Of a stretch of DNA of 5,583 bases, positions 4,556 to 5,583 are shown piece by piece. A model generated the notes under the pieces. That model saw only the letters and a list, made by a program, of their open reading frames with translations, did not search any database and had not been told where the DNA came from. The DNA comes from Microcaldota archaeon. Lineage in GTDB: Archaea; Micrarchaeota; Micrarchaeia; Norongarragalinales; WALN01. The DNA lies in contig WALN01000019.1 in assembly GCA_015522865.1 (NCBI GenBank), forward strand, positions 1-5,583, in the 5' to 3' direction. Position 1 is the stretch's first letter, and each line of letters opens with the position of its first letter. The translations under genes were made by a program, and so were the position numbers.

Positions 4556-5583
4556 ATGGAAAAAATTTTAAGTAAATTTTTGGCTGGGGAAATAAAAAGC
4601 AGAGAGCTGGAGAATATTATCTGGGAAAAAATCTACAAAAGAGAGGAAGGAAAATGGAAAAATGCATGCAGAGATGCGGCAGAAATGAGAGTAAAATTTC
4701 TTGAGAAAAAAATCAACACAAAAATTGAAAATATAAAAGAAGCATTTGTGGACACAAGCAAAATTAAAAAGGGGGTTGGAACAACTGGCATTGAATTAAA
4801 AATTGGCGGAGCAATAACGCCGATGGGAATTGCGGGTCCAATCAAAATTAATGGTGAATATGCAAGAGGAGAATTTTATGTCCCAACAGCAACAAATGAG
4901 GCGGCGCTTATTGCGGGCTTGCAAAGGGGGATTTCTGCTGCTAATGAGAGCGGCGGAGTAAAAACATTTGTTAAATTCGACGGGATGACAAGAGCGCCTG
5001 CTATCGAATGTCCAGATCTAGGATATGCAAATAAATTAATTGAAGCAATAAAAGAGAAGGAATTTTATGAAAAAATAAAACAAGCGGCTGAAAAAGAATC
5101 GCACGTGTCTAAATTGATTTCAATTACTCCCTTTCAAATAGGCTCGATTGTTTGGCTGCGATTCGTCTATCAAACAGGGGACAGTATGGGGATGAATTCT
5201 GCAACTAAATATACTGCAAATGCGGTAAAAGTGATTTTGGAAAAATTTCCAGAAGCGAAATTAGTCGCCCTCTCAGGAAATTTGTGCACTGACAAAAAAT
5301 CTGCGCATTCAAATATTTTGCTTGGAAGGGGGAAGGCAGTGCAGGCAGAAGTTATAATAAAAAAAGAAATATTGGAGAAAAAGTTCAAAGGAGTAAATGC
5401 AAAGGCAATTGAAAAAATTAATTTAATAAAAAATTATATGGGGTCGGCGTTGTCAGGAAGTGTCAGTGGATTTAATGCAAATGTCGCAAACACTATTGCT
5501 GCGATTTTCTGCGCAACTGGGCAGGACCTGGCGCAGGTTGCTGAAAGCTCAAGCGCATTTGATTATGCGGAAGCTCTTGCTAA
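4556..5583 (+). CDS. hmgA: 3-hydroxy-3-methylglutaryl-CoA reductase (class I), 3' truncated by window edge
   Basis: Reduces HMG-CoA to mevalonate with two NAD(P)H, the committed mevalonate-pathway step. The reading frame runs open to the window end (342 codons seen). Landmarks: PMGIAGP (89-95), Glu115 in PTATNEAAL, TGDSMGMN (207-214, the dinucleotide-binding DAMGMN motif with Ser for Ala), SGNLCTDKK (240-248) with catalytic Lys247, GRGKAVQAEV, the GSALSGSVSGFNA segment, and Asp324 in ATGQD. Glu115, Lys247 and Asp324 correspond to Glu559, Lys691 and Asp767 of the human enzyme, and their spacing agrees. The catalytic His of the C-terminal part lies beyond the window. There is no N-terminal membrane domain, as expected for archaea. 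Start at ATG 4556 rests on the family N-terminus (FLAGEIKSRELE) and the TATA box 25 nt upstream. It is transcribed divergently from the HMG-CoA synthase operon with 110 bp between the starts. The gene is Lys/Ile-rich with many AAA and ATA codons. Confidence 0.96.
   Translation, partial: MEKILSKFLAGEIKSRELENIIWEKIYKREEGKWKNACRDAAEMRVKFLEKKINTKIENIKEAFVDTSKIKKGVGTTGIELKIGGAITPMGIAGPIKINGEYARGEFYVPTATNEAALIAGLQRGISAANESGGVKTFVKFDGMTRAPAIECPDLGYANKLIEAIKEKEFYEKIKQAAEKESHVSKLISITPFQIGSIVWLRFVYQTGDSMGMNSATKYTANAVKVILEKFPEAKLVALSGNLCTDKKSAHSNILLGRGKAVQAEVIIKKEILEKKFKGVNAKAIEKINLIKNYMGSALSGSVSGFNANVANTIAAIFCATGQDLAQVAESSSAFDYAEALA

Noticed and set aside
4633..5388. Minus-strand frames of 70 and 72 aa within HMG-CoA reductase
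   Set aside because: Antisense to a clearly functional, motif-complete reductase; the hydrophobic translations are what Lys/Asn/Glu-rich codons give when read in reverse.

Overview
The window looks like a chromosomal segment of an AT-rich archaeon, euryarchaeal or a DPANN-type relative. I cannot name the genus. Three things point to archaea. The isoprenoid genes are the archaeal mevalonate set (archaeal-type HMG-CoA synthase, SCP2-type thiolase, DUF35 Zn-ribbon/OB-fold protein and class I HMG-CoA reductase). Promoters are TATA boxes with purine-rich BRE-like sequence and no -35/-10 pairs. Transcripts end in oligo-T tracts without strong hairpins.

Layout, left to right. (1) 2-673, plus strand: a MEMO/LigB-like family protein whose N-terminus lies before the window. 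(2) 674-742: a convergent intergenic stretch with T tracts that serve the minus strand. (3) 743-1643, minus strand: two small two-TM membrane proteins of unknown function in one operon. They share motifs and look like tandem paralogues. (4) 1644-1837: their promoter, flanked by two near-identical 21-bp palindromes, followed by the terminator of the next operon. (5) 1838-4445, minus strand: the operon HMG-CoA synthase, acetoacetyl-CoA thiolase, DUF35, with overlapping or nearly touching genes. (6) 4446-4555: a 110-bp divergent promoter region. (7) 4556-5583, plus strand: HMG-CoA reductase, cut by the window end before its last catalytic His.

Together the thiolase (2 acetyl-CoA to acetoacetyl-CoA), HMG-CoA synthase (to HMG-CoA) and reductase (to mevalonate) are the first three steps of the mevalonate pathway, which feeds archaeal ether-lipid synthesis. 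The DUF35 protein is the expected scaffold that joins thiolase and synthase for intermediate channelling. The MEMO gene is a frequent neighbour of archaeal mevalonate genes, but its role is unknown.

The least explained part is the small membrane-protein pair and its double-palindrome promoter. Palindrome centres are 84 bp apart (8 helical turns at 10.5 bp), and one palindrome sits on the predicted transcription start. I see no rRNA, tRNA, CRISPR, insertion sequence or origin in the window.
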